Assembly: GCF_041949975.1 (NCBI RefSeq)
Contig: NZ_JBHFQG010000039.1
Location: 1 to 33,382, forward strand
Length of the DNA stretch: 33,382 nucleotides
DNA from: Alteribacillus sp041949975
GTDB lineage: Bacteria; Bacillota; Bacilli; Bacillales; Marinococcaceae
Direction of reading: 5' to 3'
Below, piece after piece: positions 14,821 through 22,377 of this stretch. How positions within the stretch are numbered: the stretch's first letter is position 1; each line of letters opens with the position of its first letter. A model generated the notes under the pieces. The model saw only the letters and a program-made list of their open reading frames with translations. It made no database searches and was not told where the DNA came from. Made by a program: the position numbers and the translations under genes.

Positions 14821-15924
14821 ATGGCACCTATCATTCCTAAAATTCCTGCCATTGGTGTAACAGGAAGTGCCGGCAAGTCAACAACCACTGCACTTATCTA
14901 CTACATTTTTAGAACCAAGTGGAAACATGTATTGAAAACTCCCGGGACGAAGAATCTGCCGAAACACACAAAGGAAAATTCCGAAAAGATTAAGCCGTAT
15001 CATAAAGCAGTCATTTTAGAAATGGCAGCAGGGCATAAGCATTTTCGTTATATTAAACCTAATTTTGGGGTTATTACCAATATCGGAACAGCCCATTATG
15101 GGAGATTAGGAAACAGCATAAAAAAAACCGTCCGAGCAAAATCCGGAATGATTAAATATATGAATCCGAACGGAACATTGCTGCTAAATGAAGATGATAA
15201 AAATTCTAAACTTCTTTCTACAAAGTCATTTAAAGGAAAGCTTCTAACCATAGGGATAAAAAATCGAGCTGATTATCAAACTGAAAATCTTCAATATTCC
15301 AAACAGGGGATGACTTTTAACGTTCGTTTAAATGGTAAATTAGAAAGCTTTTTTCTTCCTACCTTTGGCGAGCACAATGTAATCAATGCGCTGTTTGCTA
15401 TTGCAATTGCCCATCAGCTGCGTTTTTCCCCACGTGAAATAAGAACAGGGCTGAAAAAATTTAAACCCCGCAGGCGAAGATTAAATGTCACTTCTTTACC
15501 TAATAGATCTCTTTTATTAGATGATACCTTTAACGCAAACCCTCAAGCAGTTAAAGCAGCAACGGATGTCCTCGTAAAATTGGGGGAAGACAAGAAAAAA
15601 ATAGCTGTTATAGGCAGCATGTTGGAATTAGGAAAGTACTCTAAGAGAGGGCATCAAGAGGTAGGAAAGTATTTAGCTGGTAAAAATATGTACAGGATTT
15701 TTGTTTATGGAAAACAAGCGAAGGAAATAAAAAGAGGAGCTATCAACCATGGATATCCTCCCGAAAACATTTTTGCATATACCAGCCGTAAACAACTACA
15801 CAAAAAGTTAAAAAGCTATCTCTCTTCTGACACTGTCTTTTTAATAAAAGGATCTTCTCAAATGAAAATGAAAGAAACGGCAAGATTTATTAAAAAGTAT
15901 GGTCTAAAGGCTAAAAAAAGATAG
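14821..15924 (+). CDS. Mur ligase family protein, MurF-like without the N-terminal UDP-substrate domain
   Basis: 367 aa versus about 450 for MurF. It begins directly with the ATP-binding core: P-loop GVTGSAGKSTTT (residues 12-23), NIGTAHYGRLGN, AKSGMI, FGEHNVINALFAIAIA, DDTFNANPQAVKAA and GSMLELGKYSKRGHQEVG, then a Mur C-terminal domain. The first ~90 residues of MurF, which bind UDP-MurNAc-peptide, are absent; GGGAGGGA before ATG 14821 confirms the start. The protein is rich in Lys/Arg. Such enzymes join an amino acid or dipeptide to a carboxylate with ATP. It is followed after 11 bp by a D-Ala-D-Ala ligase gene, so it may use that dipeptide on a non-standard acceptor (inference). Confidence 0.85.
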   Translation: MAPIIPKIPAIGVTGSAGKSTTTALIYYIFRTKWKHVLKTPGTKNLPKHTKENSEKIKPYHKAVILEMAAGHKHFRYIKPNFGVITNIGTAHYGRLGNSIKKTVRAKSGMIKYMNPNGTLLLNEDDKNSKLLSTKSFKGKLLTIGIKNRADYQTENLQYSKQGMTFNVRLNGKLESFFLPTFGEHNVINALFAIAIAHQLRFSPREIRTGLKKFKPRRRRLNVTSLPNRSLLLDDTFNANPQAVKAATDVLVKLGEDKKKIAVIGSMLELGKYSKRGHQEVGKYLAGKNMYRIFVYGKQAKEIKRGAINHGYPPENIFAYTSRKQLHKKLKSYLSSDTVFLIKGSSQMKMKETARFIKKYGLKAKKR

Positions 15925-15938
15925 AAAGGAGGGTCATG

Positions 15939-17027
15939 ATGAAACAAAAAGTAGGGCTGCTTTTTGGGGGAAATTCATCGGAACATCAGGTTTCTTTGCA
16001 GTCAGTAAAAAGTGTTTATGAAGCTATCGATAAAGATAAATATGACGTTTTTCTTATTGCAATAGAAAAAGAAGGAAATTGGTTTCTGTGCGATAACATA
16101 GAAACGTGTCTTTTAAATACCAATGAACCTAACATGATAAAATTATCGAATACAGGCAAGCGCATTGCAATCATTCCTGGGGAAAAGAGAAGTCCATTTC
16201 TTAAGCTGCCAAATGCTTCTCCAATTGAAAAAGTGGATGTCCTTTTCCCTTTGGTTCACGGCGGTTTAGGAGAAGATGGCAGTATGCAGGGATTATTGCG
16301 GTTTGTTAATATACCGTTTGTCGGACCTAGTGTTTTAGCTTCGGCTGTATGCATGGATAAAGACTTCACTAAACGTCTGCTCCGGGATGCAGGACTACGG
16401 GTAGCTCATTCCTTAACATTCACAAGAGAAACAAAGAATACTATCCATTTTAGAGAAGTAAAAGCGAAGCTAGATACCCCATTGTTTATAAAACCAGCCA
16501 ATCAAGGATCTTCTGTCGGGATAAGTAAAGCGGAAACAGCTGAAGAATTCTATCAGGGAATTGAAAATGCTTTTAGCTATAGCAACAAAATTATAGTCGA
16601 AGAAGCAATAGCAGGTAGAGAAATAGAGTGCGCATTATTAGGAAATGAGCAGCCAATTGCATCTATACCCGGAGAAATAGCAAATAAACAATCTTTCTAT
16701 TCTTATGAAGCCAAATATATCAATGAAGATGGGGTACAATTAATTATTCCTGCCGACCTTGATAAAGACACTACCGGCAGAATCCAAAAAGAAGCAATAA
16801 AAGCGTTTAAAGCTTTACAATGTGAGGGTATGGCCAGGGTCGATTTTTTTATGACCCCGGACCAAAAATTGATTATTAATGAGATCAATACACTCCCTGG
16901 TTTTACAAAACTGAGCATGTTTCCTAAATTATGGGAAGCAAGCGGCCTTTCCTATCCTGAACTTATTAATACACTCATTCATTTAGCCTTGGAAAGACAA
17001 AAAAATAACGAAACCTTAAAAAGCTGA
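15939..17027 (+). CDS. ddl: D-alanine--D-alanine ligase
   Basis: 362 aa ATP-grasp enzyme. Seen: LFGGNSSEHQVSL with the N-terminal catalytic Glu, VDVLFPLVHGGLGEDGSMQG, FIKPANQGSSVGISK with the catalytic Ser, FYSYEAKY with the omega-loop Tyr typical of D-Ala-D-Ala rather than D-Ala-D-lactate ligases, and MARVDFFM with INEINTLPGFT (Mg2+ ligands). The start is placed at the second of two adjacent ATGs because AGGAGG then has 6 nt spacing. It is downstream of the MurF-like gene, with which it is surely co-transcribed, and ends in a terminator. Probably a second ddl copy of the genome, since cell-wall ddl genes usually sit next to a full murF. Confidence 0.93.
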   Translation: MKQKVGLLFGGNSSEHQVSLQSVKSVYEAIDKDKYDVFLIAIEKEGNWFLCDNIETCLLNTNEPNMIKLSNTGKRIAIIPGEKRSPFLKLPNASPIEKVDVLFPLVHGGLGEDGSMQGLLRFVNIPFVGPSVLASAVCMDKDFTKRLLRDAGLRVAHSLTFTRETKNTIHFREVKAKLDTPLFIKPANQGSSVGISKAETAEEFYQGIENAFSYSNKIIVEEAIAGREIECALLGNEQPIASIPGEIANKQSFYSYEAKYINEDGVQLIIPADLDKDTTGRIQKEAIKAFKALQCEGMARVDFFMTPDQKLIINEINTLPGFTKLSMFPKLWEASGLSYPELINTLIHLALERQKNNETLKS

Positions 17028-17051
17028 GAATAACATCTTGGCTTTTTGCTT
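17018..17051 (+). terminator. Terminator overlapping the ddl stop
   Basis: AAAAAGC (17018-17024) and GCTTTTT (17041-17047) with inner AGA/TCT; the ddl stop codon lies inside the stem-loop. Confidence 0.75.
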
Positions 17052-17159
17052 TAATGTGCCGAGTCGGAAAAATAACGAATGTACCTCCTCATCCAAACAC
17101 AAAGACCCCCTCACCACCACCAGGGCAGCACGAAGGCCTGTTCTTATAGAATTTCTTCA

Positions 17160-19397
17160 TTAATAACTTTTAGAAAAATATTCATCTGAATCAAGAAAGA
17201 CAGTCAATTGAGCTCTTGTAGTAGGATTAGATGCACGGAAAGTATTATCTTCTTCATATCCATCTGCAATACCTGCTACAGTGATAGCAGCTATGCCTTC
17301 ATAAGCCCAGTGGTCTTCGCTGACATCTCTGTATTCTGCTTCTGTTTCTTCCACCGGTAAATCATAGGCCCGTTGCAACACGAGAGCCATTTGTCCGCGT
17401 GTTAACATTTCATCCGGACGGAACCCTTCATCCCCTAGTCCCATCCAGCCTTCTTCATACATAGCAGCTATTTCATCATAATACTTGTGATCTTTAGATA
17501 CCCCTGCCGAACCTGGAAGGTCTGGAACATCGCTAGTGTCTAATTCAAAGGCTCTTGTAAGCATCACAGCAACATGCTCGCGTGAAATTTCATCATTCGG
17601 GCGAAACATTCCATCACTATATCCTTTGATAACTTCCTCTGCAGCCAGTCGTTTAATGGAATCATACGCAAAATGTCCTTCTGTAACATCACTGAAATTC
17701 GGGATATCTGAAGGTTCTTCGTTTTCTTCACTGTAAATTCCAAATTCCCGCGGATACTCATCCAGTTCCGGGGCGTAGCAAGTAACTTTATTGCCGCCAG
17801 TCATCTGTTTACTCGAAGCCGGAGTAGTTTCTCCATTTTTACTGTTTGATCCTTCTGGCAAACGGATGCCATAGCGTTCCCTCGTTTCTTCTTCGACTTT
17901 AATGGTCAATTCCATTCCAAGATCAAGGCTTTCCAACAGTCGTTTTTGTACATTTTCCGTAATAAGCTCCTGAGCTTCGTTATCTTTACCTGCTTTATAT
18001 AGTGCCTGTGCCTCTGCTTCCAATTCATCACGTTCAGCAAGCATCTCCATTTCAAAACTTTCAATTTCACCGATTACATCATGCAAAAAATCTTTAGGAT
18101 GTTCACATGTATAGTACATAAGGCGCTTAAATTGACGTACAGCTGAACGTGTGGCTTCTTGATGAGCATACTCCTCTGCTAAAAAATCACTGTCAGCATC
18201 CTTTGTCATATAACGGTGCTGCAGGAATTCTGGCGGCACTTCCTCTGTAGCAATAGGGATCGGCACATAAGGAGTAGTAATAGATCCCGTTGTGGCAAGC
18301 CACAATGTCTGTAATTCATCTTCTACATCAGGCCGGATATGAGCGACTTGACCGTAACCAGAAAAATCATTGGACCAGCGCGGATCCCTTACATGAGCCA
18401 TCATATCTTCTAAACTGAGCTCTCCCATTTCCTCTAATTCCTCTTCCCTTTCGTGGGGCATTCGGGCGGCTGTATAATGATCGTCCTCATTACTCACTCC
18501 TTCTCCAGGAAAAGGAGTACCATAAATTTCCTGAAGATCTACATATTCTTCATCTTCATCTGGTTCCCACCAACCTTGCTCTTCTGCAAAATCTAATAGG
18601 TTGCTAGAAGCCATATAATTTTCATTATCCTCAAAATCGACTGCAAATTCATTAATATAGCCGGGATAAGAAACACGAATCTCATCAGAGCCAAGACGCT
18701 TAGCAGCCCACAGTCCCTGGCCGCCGGCATAATTGATTAATATCCAGCCTTCGTTTTCATCTGCAAATAAATGCGAGTTGCCGCCGTAGGTAGTAAAGCC
18801 GTATTCATCGATGAGTCCGCCAATGATTTCCACAGCCTCCCTCGCTGATGTAGCTCTTTCCATCGCAATCCTGGCAAGGTCACTATACTGCGGGCCAGTC
18901 TGCGGATCTGGTGTCATCTCTACCAATTCTTCCCGGGAAGGAGACCAAATGTCGCGAGCTGCTACACCGTGTTCATTCAATCCACCGTTGGTCAATGGTG
19001 GAGGAAAACCAGCAAATTCTGAATAACTAGAACTAATGTATTTACTGGTCTCTTTCACTTGAGGAATTTCGGTTAGTTCCCCTGGAAGCCTCGCTTCTTC
19101 GGTGGCACCTACTTCTATGGTAGCCCCCTCTTCATGTTCTTGGGCTGGTACAATATCAATCCAATGACTGGATGGTTCATGGCCAAAACCAGCTAAGATG
19201 GTGGACCCGTCCTCTGTTCTTTCCTTACCTATGTAAAAACCGATACTCTTTGATGGATGTTGATACGCTTCCTTTTCTTCTTCCACCGGCTGCGCTTCTT
19301 CAGCTTTTGCGTTTTTATCCACTGCTAGATATGCTGCGCTGCCAGAAAGCCCTATAACAGCTAATACAGTCAAGATAGACTTTGAGTAAACTTTCAT
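17160..19397 (-). CDS. C69-family (U34) peptidase with three C-terminal SLH domains
   Basis: 745 aa. Signal peptide (about 1-32, cleavage near AKA), peptidase C69/dipeptidase-like Ntn-hydrolase domain (about 50-500), linker, and three SLH domains (about 570-745: GHFAYDSIKRLAAEEVIKGY; YYDEIAAMYEEGW; DHWAYEGIAAITVAGIADGY) that anchor it to pyruvylated wall polymer. Family motifs seen: GKERTEDGSTI, NGGLNEHGVAARD and YGGNSHLFADENEGWI. In C69 enzymes mature chains begin with a nucleophilic Cys about seven residues before the GK; here that position is Ser51 (SIGFYIGK). Very acidic, as expected for an exported protein of a halophile/alkaliphile. GAGGGGG precedes ATG 19397. Whether the Ser form is active is unknown. 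Confidence 0.88.
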   Translation of the reverse strand: MKVYSKSILTVLAVIGLSGSAAYLAVDKNAKAEEAQPVEEEKEAYQHPSKSIGFYIGKERTEDGSTILAGFGHEPSSHWIDIVPAQEHEEGATIEVGATEEARLPGELTEIPQVKETSKYISSSYSEFAGFPPPLTNGGLNEHGVAARDIWSPSREELVEMTPDPQTGPQYSDLARIAMERATSAREAVEIIGGLIDEYGFTTYGGNSHLFADENEGWILINYAGGQGLWAAKRLGSDEIRVSYPGYINEFAVDFEDNENYMASSNLLDFAEEQGWWEPDEDEEYVDLQEIYGTPFPGEGVSNEDDHYTAARMPHEREEELEEMGELSLEDMMAHVRDPRWSNDFSGYGQVAHIRPDVEDELQTLWLATTGSITTPYVPIPIATEEVPPEFLQHRYMTKDADSDFLAEEYAHQEATRSAVRQFKRLMYYTCEHPKDFLHDVIGEIESFEMEMLAERDELEAEAQALYKAGKDNEAQELITENVQKRLLESLDLGMELTIKVEEETRERYGIRLPEGSNSKNGETTPASSKQMTGGNKVTCYAPELDEYPREFGIYSEENEEPSDIPNFSDVTEGHFAYDSIKRLAAEEVIKGYSDGMFRPNDEISREHVAVMLTRAFELDTSDVPDLPGSAGVSKDHKYYDEIAAMYEEGWMGLGDEGFRPDEMLTRGQMALVLQRAYDLPVEETEAEYRDVSEDHWAYEGIAAITVAGIADGYEEDNTFRASNPTTRAQLTVFLDSDEYFSKSY

Positions 19398-19656
19398 CCT
19401 ATCGTTCCCCCTCTTTTCATATTATTAGTCCAGTACTTCCTATCCTTGGCAGCCATTTTCCTTGAAGAATAGATTGTCTGCCAGGCAGATAGATAGATAG
19501 AAAATACCTAAACCTAATCTTTTCGCCAAATTTTGACATCAAACAAACTTAATTTACAATTAAAATACTAAAAGATCAAACAATAACTTATTCTATGAGA
19601 ATCTATCCAATTTAATAAAACAAGTATATCTTTCCAATACTCTGTTTTTCTTAATT

Positions 19657-19764
19657 TTAAAATAATATTACTTTTGCGCTTTTTAAGGCAAACAATTGAG
19701 CATTCGTTTTACCGATACCAGAACCGGCTCCTGTGATGAGTGTAACTTTATGATGTATTGACAT
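19657..19764 (-). pseudogene. N-terminal remnant of a short-chain dehydrogenase/reductase
   Basis: After GGGGGGA, the frame reads MSIHHKVTLITGAGSGIGKT, then NAQLFALKSAKVILF and a stop (35 aa). TGAGSGIG is the SDR NAD(P)-binding motif and AKVIL the second strand. The remaining ~210 residues, including the YxxxK active site, are missing. Confidence 0.75.
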
Positions 19765-19794
19765 CTTTTCTCCCCCCTATTTGATAGATTACAT

Positions 19795-19991
19795 TCATTG
19801 ACCCAAGGATGACCCATACGAGCAGTGATCATTTTTAGGGCAGGAAAGGATCTTGCAATCGCGTCTAAAAATGCCGGTCGAGATGCTCCCTACAGATTTA
19901 TAGCGCCCATTCAGCATGGGTCCCCCCCTGGTAAATATAGAAGGGATGCAGCCATAAGCTGAGCAACGCCATCGATGGGATGAGCTTTCAT
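19795..19991 (-). pseudogene. Remnant of an amidohydrolase-family gene
   Basis: One minus-strand frame reads GASRPAFLDAIARSFPALKM, then ITARMGHPWVNE. This fits the segment of Amidohydro_2 TIM-barrel hydrolases known as D-I-A-x2-F-P-x-L-K-I...H-x-G-H-P-W-x-x-E. Upstream, GGAGGTG stands before ATG 19991, but that frame (MKAHPIDGVAQ) stops after about 30 codons. The fragment is broken at both ends by frame changes and adjoins the SDR remnant. Confidence 0.5.
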
Positions 19992-20197
19992 GATTTCGCA
20001 CCTCCAAAACAATTCCATTAAAAATCCTTAAAAACCGAAAATTCCTTATCCCTTGCTCCTTTTTATTCCCTTGGTAAAAAAACGTCGACAATTGTAAAAC
20101 GATTATTACAGGGATTTTGTTTATTTCGTAGAAAGCTATAATAAAAGGTAAACCGCATTGCAAACCTTGGCAAAAATACAGAAGGAAGGTGAATGGT

Positions 20198-20704
20198 ATG
20201 TGGAATGGTATGTGGAATAGTATGTTAAAATGGGTGCCTTATAAAGAACAAAGTATGTGTGAAAGAAAGCTTGCAAAGGTCATGAAACGTTTGAAAATTG
20301 AAAATTATAATTTCAACTGGGACCGCGTCAGCTGTGTGGTAGAATTTCGTTATAAGGAAAAGTCGTACAAGATGGAGCATTCTGTTCAAAAAGCGAAACA
20401 AAAAGGTATTATTTTAAGAAATGGGTTGGATTGCTTAAATGAGATGATTGAAACGCTTGACGACCTTTGTGAAATTATTGATAGAGGAACCTTTAAACTT
20501 GAGACCTGGATTGCCGGTATGAATCAATCACCATCCGAAGAAGAAGTGCCAGAATACGAAGAAGAATTTCATATTCGTTATAAATCATTAGCGAAACAAA
20601 ATCACTCCGAAAATGATAGAAATGAATTTGTTCCGGTTGCATCTGAATCGTCATTAAGAAATTTTGATCGAAGTCATATTCTCCACCGAGCTCAGCGTAA
20701 ATAG
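20198..20704 (+). CDS. Hypothetical protein, unrecognised
   Basis: 168 aa, no family recognised. The N-terminus is MWNGMWNSMLKWVPY, from a near-perfect 12-bp tandem repeat. A mixed alpha/beta middle (YNFNWDRVSCVVEFRYKEKS) follows, then a helical stretch LDCLNEMIETLDDLCEIID and a polar acidic/basic C-terminal tail without membrane segments. GAAGGAAGG stands 8 nt before ATG 20198; a GTG at 20189 overlaps that ribosome site and is less likely. Own terminator at 20806. Probably cytoplasmic. Its neighbourhood includes a spore coat gene on the opposite strand, but nothing links them. Confidence 0.7.
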   Translation: MWNGMWNSMLKWVPYKEQSMCERKLAKVMKRLKIENYNFNWDRVSCVVEFRYKEKSYKMEHSVQKAKQKGIILRNGLDCLNEMIETLDDLCEIIDRGTFKLETWIAGMNQSPSEEEVPEYEEEFHIRYKSLAKQNHSENDRNEFVPVASESSLRNFDRSHILHRAQRK

Positions 20705-20805
20705 AAGTTTTGTAAATATGCCATTACTAGCCATAAATATACATTTTCCATTACATCTTTCTTTAAATATCCAACATGGTTAAACAGGCTTAAGTGCTTG
20801 AACAG

Positions 20806-20833
20806 GGCGCCTATCTTAAGGGCGCCTTTTTTA
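20806..20833 (+). terminator. Terminator after the 20198-20704 gene
   Basis: GGCGCC (20806-20811), 9-nt loop, GGCGCC (20821-20826), then T6. Confidence 0.85.
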
Positions 20834-20846
20834 AAACAACAATTTA

Positions 20847-20900
20847 AAAAAGGAAAGGCAGGTAAAGACGTAAGATTTGCTCCTATCCTGCCTCTTTTTT
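20847..20900. terminator. Bidirectional terminator, mainly for the coat gene
   Basis: AGGCAGG (20856-20862) and CCTGCCT (20887-20893) flanked by A-rich sequence on the left and CTTTTTT on the right. On the minus strand it lies directly past the coat-protein stop at 20911. Confidence 0.75.
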
Positions 20901-20910
20901 GTGTAGATTG

Positions 20911-21435
20911 TTAATAGTGGCGTGTTTTTTTCATATCAGCTTCTAAAAGCTCCGGATCAAGACATTGAATCGCACAGAAACAATCAAGATCCACTGTAAT
21001 GCAATCCCTCGTACGCTCAAGCTCAACAATGTCGCATAAAGAAGCGGGGTCTACACAGCATTTGTCAAAATCAGGGCCCATATCCGGGCGCAGTAAAGAT
21101 AAAGTAGCACAACCACTGCATTTATCCACTTTCTCTACACGGAAAAAGACAGTTTGAAAGCAATCATTTCTACCAATACCTCCCGTTGCATGGAAGTATT
21201 CTCCACTTTTGTTTTGAAGGGTAAATGGTATCGTATCCAATCCATTGTTATTTCCGATCGGGCTTAATAAGCTGTCAATGCAGCTGTTTCTACATCTTCC
21301 CCTCTTATCCGCCTCGTCTTGAGCTTCTTTTATCTTAACTACTGCATCCAATACGCAGCTGTCTTTCTTTTTGGATCGTTCCATTTCATGATTATCTATA
21401 CTTTCTGTTTCAGAACTTCTATTTTTACGTCCCAT
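20911..21435 (-). CDS. cotZ: Spore coat protein of the CotY/CotZ/ExsY family
   Basis: 174 aa with 14 cysteines, e.g. SCVLDAVVKIKEAQDEAD, RCRNSCIDSLLSP, GRNDCFQTVFFRVEKVD, KCSGCATLSLLRP, DKCCVDPASLC and ITVDLDCFCAIQCLDPELLE. This is the cysteine-rich pattern of CotY/CotZ and exosporium ExsY/CotY, which cross-link into the spore crust. About 15-25 residues longer than usual, owing to a charged N-terminal extension. AAAGGAGAGG precedes ATG 21435. TATATGCTA (21473-21465, minus strand) is one base from the sigma-K -10 CATANNNTA, but no clear -35 AC was found. The symbol marks the family; CotY and CotZ cannot be told apart here. Confidence 0.9.
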   Translation of the reverse strand: MGRKNRSSETESIDNHEMERSKKKDSCVLDAVVKIKEAQDEADKRGRCRNSCIDSLLSPIGNNNGLDTIPFTLQNKSGEYFHATGGIGRNDCFQTVFFRVEKVDKCSGCATLSLLRPDMGPDFDKCCVDPASLCDIVELERTRDCITVDLDCFCAIQCLDPELLEADMKKTRHY

Positions 21436-21593
21436 GTTTTACCTCTCCTTTCTTTATTCTTAATTAGCATATACATCACTACCCATACGGATATAGACGA
21501 TTCGGCAGAAATAAAGAAAAAAGGCTGGAGCCGTTCAATATGGAACTTTCCTTTATTTATATCTTTGTAGATTTGATCAATCATTTTTATTAA

Positions 21594-21630
21594 ATAAAAA
21601 AAGACGCTTTATGGGAAAGGGAAAGCGTCT
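21594..21630 (-). terminator. Terminator after the VOC remnant
   Basis: AGACGCTTT (21602-21610) and AAAGCGTCT (21622-21630), a perfect 9-bp stem, followed on the minus strand by T7 (21601-21594). It has outlived the function of the gene it served. Confidence 0.88.
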
Positions 21631-21662
21631 CAGACTCCTATTGATATCTCATAATGAAGAAA

Positions 21663-21825
21663 TTATGAATCCGAATAATCTTGAACAAATCCCAATTCGT
21701 TACCGTCCAAGTCTAGTATAGTAAATTTTCTGCTCCCATAAGCGGTAGAAAATAGCTCCTCCACCACTAATAGATTTGCTTAACTCTTTTACGTTTGCTC
21801 GGGAATGCATAAGCTTTGTTTTCAT
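21663..21825 (-). pseudogene. Internally deleted VOC (glyoxalase/bleomycin-resistance) family gene
   Basis: From ATG 21825: MKTKLMHSRANVKELSKSI, the first strand and helix of a VOC protein. The sequence then jumps, in another frame, to STAYGSRKFTILDLDGNELG, FVQDYSDS and stop, the last strand with the C-terminal metal-binding Glu region. About 70 residues between are gone. Non-functional; the terminator at 21602-21630 is intact. Confidence 0.7.
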
Positions 21826-21962
21826 GCTTTCATCTCCATTCATCCTTATATTTTTCATTTTTCCTCATTGTTTCCTCAATACCAATTATTTCAAATTAAT
21901 TGAAATTTACTCAATTTATTATTTCATCTTACAATAATCCGGTAGATAGATTTAATTGTTAT

Positions 21963-21991
21963 ACAATGCACATTGTTATGTATTTTATAAT
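21963..21991. promoter_or_regulatory. Palindrome and -10 upstream of the first padR
   Basis: ACAATGCACATTGT (21963-21976) is a perfect 14-bp palindrome, 10 bp upstream of TATAAT (21986-21991), i.e. where the -35 should be. PadR proteins often bind such elements at their own promoter, so autorepression is likely (inference). Confidence 0.55.
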
Positions 21992-22029
21992 AATGTATGA
22001 TATACAGTATAAAGAAAAGAGGTGAATTA

Positions 22030-22377
22030 ATGGGGGATATATTACATTCACTCACCACCGAATTGCGGCGAGGATCTCTAACCTTAGCGGTTTTGAGTCA
22101 ACTGAAAAGTCCGCAGTATGGGTACTCCCTTGTCCAGCGATTGGAAGATCACGGACTAAAAATTGATCAAAGCACCCTTTATCCCTTGTTACGTCGTTTA
22201 GAAAAACAGAAGGTGGTAACAAGCAGCTGGGACACCTCAGAAAGCCGGCCACGTAAGTATTATGTGCTTAGTCTATATGGCGAAGAAATTTTTCACGAGC
22301 TAAAAATCCAATGGGAAAAGACGACTCAAGAACTCAATGTTTTATTGAAAGGAGAAGAAAATAATGAAGATGATTAA
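22030..22377 (+). CDS. PadR-family transcriptional regulator
   Basis: 115 aa winged-helix protein: RRGSLTLAVLSQLKSPQYGY, SLVQRLEDHGLKIDQSTLYP, LLRRLEKQKVV, and RPRKYYVLSLYGEEIFHEL, followed by a dimerisation helix. ATG 22030 follows AGAGGTG; an upstream in-frame ATG at 21997 has no ribosome site. It overlaps the HAAS-domain gene by 14 bp. PadR-HAAS pairs are a recognised module in which the membrane HAAS protein partners with the regulator; here the partner gene is broken. Confidence 0.92.
   Translation: MGDILHSLTTELRRGSLTLAVLSQLKSPQYGYSLVQRLEDHGLKIDQSTLYPLLRRLEKQKVVTSSWDTSESRPRKYYVLSLYGEEIFHELKIQWEKTTQELNVLLKGEENNEDD

Noticed and set aside
15936..17027. VanA-type D-Ala-D-lactate ligase
   Set aside because: The omega loop reads FYSYEAKY with the Tyr typical of D-Ala-D-Ala ligases, and no vanH/vanX-like genes are near.
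17052..17159. Terminator for the SLH peptidase gene in the C-rich stretch 17100-17150
   Set aside because: No convincing stem followed by a T tract on the minus strand.
19480..19510. Short AGATAGATAGATAG repeat as a CRISPR or VNTR
   Set aside because: Only three to four tetranucleotide units, simple low-complexity DNA.
21396..21584. 62-codon minus-strand open frame between coat gene and VOC remnant
   Set aside because: Overlaps the coat gene start, lacks a ribosome site, and the preceding terminator would cut it off from the VOC promoter.
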